Below are positions 5,736-7,379 of a DNA stretch of 7,379 bases, in pieces. Made by a program: the position numbers and the translations under genes. Within the stretch, counting starts at the first letter, position 1; the number at the start of each line of letters is the position of its first letter. The notes under the pieces are model-generated. The model saw only the letters and a list, made by a program, of their open reading frames with translations. It was not told the origin of the DNA and did not search any database. The DNA lies in contig JANYHP010000149.1 of NCBI GenBank assembly GCA_025359005.1, forward strand, positions 1-7,379. Direction: 5' to 3'. The stretch is from Hyphomicrobiaceae bacterium (GTDB lineage Bacteria; Pseudomonadota; Alphaproteobacteria; Rhizobiales; Hyphomicrobiaceae).

Positions 5736-6941
5736 ATGCTTTTTCGCCGCAAAAAATCTCAGGGCTTCGACTGGCACACCTACGTCCGCACCACCATCAA
5801 GCTCCGGCGCGACCAGCGGCGCGCCAAACTTGAAGAAATCGGCCGCGTCGCAGCCGTTCAGGCCAAGGCCGCCGGCGGTGCCGCCGTGCAGGGCGTCGCC
5901 CAGGCGGCGGGCACGGGCTGGCGCGCCTCGACCGCGGCCTGGCGCACCACGATCGCTCGTCCGGCCGTGTCCCTGCCCATCACCCTGTGCGGCCTCGCCG
6001 CCCTCGCCTCCGGTGCGCACCGGGCGTGGACGCTCGCTCCCGACCGTGAGGCGCTGATCCCGTTTTTGCTCGGTGCCGTGCTCCTCCTCGCGGTGGCGCC
6101 CCTGGCGCTCATCCGCCTGCGGTCGAGCGATCTCGGCTCCGCGAGCATCTCGCTGCCGTCCTTCGGCGGCATTAAGGTGCCCGCGTTTGCCCTGCCGGCA
6201 GTGGCCGTCGGCGGGCTCGTCCTCGTCCTCGGCTGGTTTGCCTGGGGTCAGGTGCTGCCGGTCCTCGCGCCGTCGGCCGCGCCTGGCCGCCCCCCCGCCG
6301 CCAAAGAGGCGCTCGCCAATGTGCTTGAGGGCCGTGCCACCGTCCTCTCATCCGAGATGGTGCGCATCCACGGCCGCCTCCTCCACCTCTCTGGCATCGA
6401 GGCGCCGGATCGTCAGCAGACCTGCACGCGGGCCAGCAAGCAATCCTGGCGCTGCGGCGAGGCTGCATTGGCGGCGCTCGAACGCCTGGCCCGGTCCCGC
6501 CCCTTCCGCTGCATCACGCAGGGCGGCCCGGATGCACTCGGCCGCATCGAAGCCAACTGCACGATCGACGGTCGTGACGTCGCCGGCGAGCTGGTCAAGG
6601 ACGGCCACGTCTTCTCCGCCGCCACCTATTTTGGCGGCTATACAGCCCTGGAATCGGAAGCAAAGCGCAGCAAGGCCGGCATCTGGGCCGGCGATGCCGA
6701 GCGCCCGGCCGACTATCGCGCCAAACTGTGGGCCACGGCCAAGGAAACCGCGCCCGGCGGCTGCCCGATCAAGGCGCAGGTCTCTGGCGCCCGGCGCACG
6801 TACCTGCTGCCCTGGTCCGACGGCTATGCCCGCGCCATCCCGCGGCCCGACCGCGGCGATCGGTGGTTCTGCGACGAAGCCGAAGCCGTCGCCGCCGGCT
6901 TCAAGCCCACGCGCAACAGCTCCCGCGTCGCCGCGAAATAA
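5736..6941 (+). CDS. Membrane-anchored staphylococcal-nuclease-like (SNase/ExoI-type) protein, active site substituted
   Basis: A 401-residue protein. It has a basic cytoplasmic N-terminus (MLFRRKK), an Ala-rich stretch, then three hydrophobic segments at about 78-96, 105-126 and 149-171. The next region, about 197-320, resembles SNase: MVRIHGRLLHLSGIEAPD (208-225) corresponds to the strand pair and xRLxGIDAPE motif, DALGRIEANC (266-275) to the YGR segment, and SKAGIWAG (312-319) to the typical domain end. Four cysteines (230, 240, 259, 275) could form disulfides, implying an exported domain. A C-terminal module (343-392; CPIKAQVSGARRTYLLPW, then DRWFCDEAEAVAAGFKPTR) is a small tail I recall from other thermonuclease-family proteins. 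Key residues are replaced: by alignment, Arg35>His217, Asp21>Glu207, Asp40>Glu222 and Glu43>Asp225, with only Arg87 kept (Arg270), so nuclease activity is doubtful. GGGA lies 8 nt before the ATG. Sinorhizobium ExoI is a relative by fold; orthology is not shown. Confidence 0.85.
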   Translation: MLFRRKKSQGFDWHTYVRTTIKLRRDQRRAKLEEIGRVAAVQAKAAGGAAVQGVAQAAGTGWRASTAAWRTTIARPAVSLPITLCGLAALASGAHRAWTLAPDREALIPFLLGAVLLLAVAPLALIRLRSSDLGSASISLPSFGGIKVPAFALPAVAVGGLVLVLGWFAWGQVLPVLAPSAAPGRPPAAKEALANVLEGRATVLSSEMVRIHGRLLHLSGIEAPDRQQTCTRASKQSWRCGEAALAALERLARSRPFRCITQGGPDALGRIEANCTIDGRDVAGELVKDGHVFSAATYFGGYTALESEAKRSKAGIWAGDAERPADYRAKLWATAKETAPGGCPIKAQVSGARRTYLLPWSDGYARAIPRPDRGDRWFCDEAEAVAAGFKPTRNSSRVAAK

Positions 6942-6948
6942 GCCGACC

Positions 6949-7296
6949 TCAGCTACCCCGGCGGCACGCCTGATAGCGCGCGCGCCACACCTTGGTGCCG
7001 GTTTCCGCGGCCCGTCGCTTCAGATAGCTGCACGGCTCCGCGCCGGTCTGCGTCGGCCCCTGCAGCGGGATCGAGAAGATACCGGTCGTCGGCGCATAGC
7101 TGCCGCTATAGCGCTGATAGCCGCCGTACGTGCTGTTGCCGCCCATACCACCGAACGATTCGTAATAGCCGCCAAAGCTGGAAACGCCGTTCCGATAGCC
7201 CTGGTTGCCCAGTTCGCGCAGCTCTTGTGCGCCGGCTGCACCAGCCAGCATCGCCAACGCTGCCCCGACGGCAACGGCTGTAAGTGTACGTTTCAT
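6949..7296 (-). CDS. Small secreted Gly/Tyr-rich protein with C-terminal two-Cys motif
   Basis: A 115-residue protein of unknown function. It has a clear Sec signal peptide: KR, a hydrophobic core (LTAVAVGAALAMLAGA) and a likely signal peptidase I cut in AGA-QE after residue 23. The mature protein has a Gly/Tyr/Ser-rich, low-complexity stretch (about 34-68, GGYYESFGGMGG then YGGYQRYSGSY). A compact basic tail follows, with Cys89 and Cys111 framing YLKRRAAETGTKVWRARYQA, plausibly a disulfide-closed helical module. The start at 7296 is chosen over an in-frame ATG 48 bp further upstream because GAGGGG sits 8 nt before it and the signal peptide then begins at residue 1. It converges on the nuclease-like gene with 7 bp between stops. 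I recall similar C..L..RA..TGS..W..RY..C tails in other small Hyphomicrobiales proteins, none characterised to my knowledge. Periplasmic or extracellular location is inferred. Confidence 0.8.
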   Translation of the reverse strand: MKRTLTAVAVGAALAMLAGAAGAQELRELGNQGYRNGVSSFGGYYESFGGMGGNSTYGGYQRYSGSYAPTTGIFSIPLQGPTQTGAEPCSYLKRRAAETGTKVWRARYQACRRGS

Positions 7297-7328
7297 GACC
7301 TGCGCCCCTCGAAGTTCCGAAATGATGC

Positions 7329-7341
7329 CGCTAGTGTAGCG
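7329..7341 (-). promoter_or_regulatory. Dyad overlapping a candidate -10 of the small secreted protein gene
   Basis: On the - strand, CGCTA-CAC-TAGCG is a perfect 5-bp inverted repeat whose centre contains TACACT (7333-7338), 4/6 to the sigma-70 -10 and 37 bp before the ATG. The matching -35 is poor. A repressor site over a promoter is one reading; chance symmetry is another. Confidence 0.3.
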
Positions 7342-7379
7342 CATCTGACGTTTGGTCCCCGCCCGCGGCTTGGCTCGCA

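Noticed and set aside
5603..5833. Small + strand open frame overlapping the start of the nuclease-like gene
   Set aside because: There is no ribosome-binding site, it overlaps a confident gene out of frame, and its last third is a shadow of that gene.

Overview
The window is GC-rich (strong G/C preference at third codon positions) and reads as a chromosomal segment of an alphaproteobacterium, most likely Hyphomicrobiales (Rhizobiales). The pointers are an ExoF-type polysaccharide export protein with a long coiled coil, a membrane-anchored staphylococcal-nuclease-like protein of the kind that includes rhizobial ExoI, and a short secreted protein with a two-cysteine tail of a type I associate with this order. 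This placement is inference; no rRNA or other marker gene is present.

Layout. (1) Bases 1-95 may hold the last 30 codons of an upstream gene; about 500 bp without a credible gene follow. (2) 594-3104 is a tight two-gene unit on the + strand: a family 2 glycosyltransferase, then 27 bp later an outer-membrane-auxiliary-type polysaccharide export protein. A strong hairpin with a T-run at 3133-3174 ends it. (3) A 276-bp spacer carries a REP-like inverted repeat and leads to a + strand extended-SDR nucleotide-sugar epimerase/dehydratase (3381-4424), followed by a second hairpin/T-run terminator at 4494-4526. (4) A DUF1003 two-helix membrane protein lies on the - strand (4721-5470). It is divergent from a + strand three-helix membrane protein with a substituted nuclease fold (5736-6941), and the 265-bp region between them contains several symmetric elements. 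(5) A small secreted Gly/Tyr-rich protein on the - strand (6949-7296) converges on the nuclease-like gene with a 7-bp gap.

Functionally, the first three genes fit surface or extracellular polysaccharide production: sugar-nucleotide modification (epimerase), sugar transfer (glycosyltransferase) and export (ExoF-like). The polymerase, flippase and chain-length/tyrosine kinase partners are not here and must lie elsewhere. The nuclease-like protein may belong to the same theme, because ExoI of Sinorhizobium, a relative, sits in the succinoglycan cluster; that link is only suggestive. DUF1003 and the small secreted protein have no established role.

I found no mobile element with a transposase, no CRISPR array, no tRNA or rRNA, and no clear undescribed multi-gene system. 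The most notable points are the nuclease-like protein with nearly all catalytic positions substituted, the export protein with a long basic N-terminal tail and no lipobox, the REP-like repeat, and the symmetric sites in the divergent promoter region.
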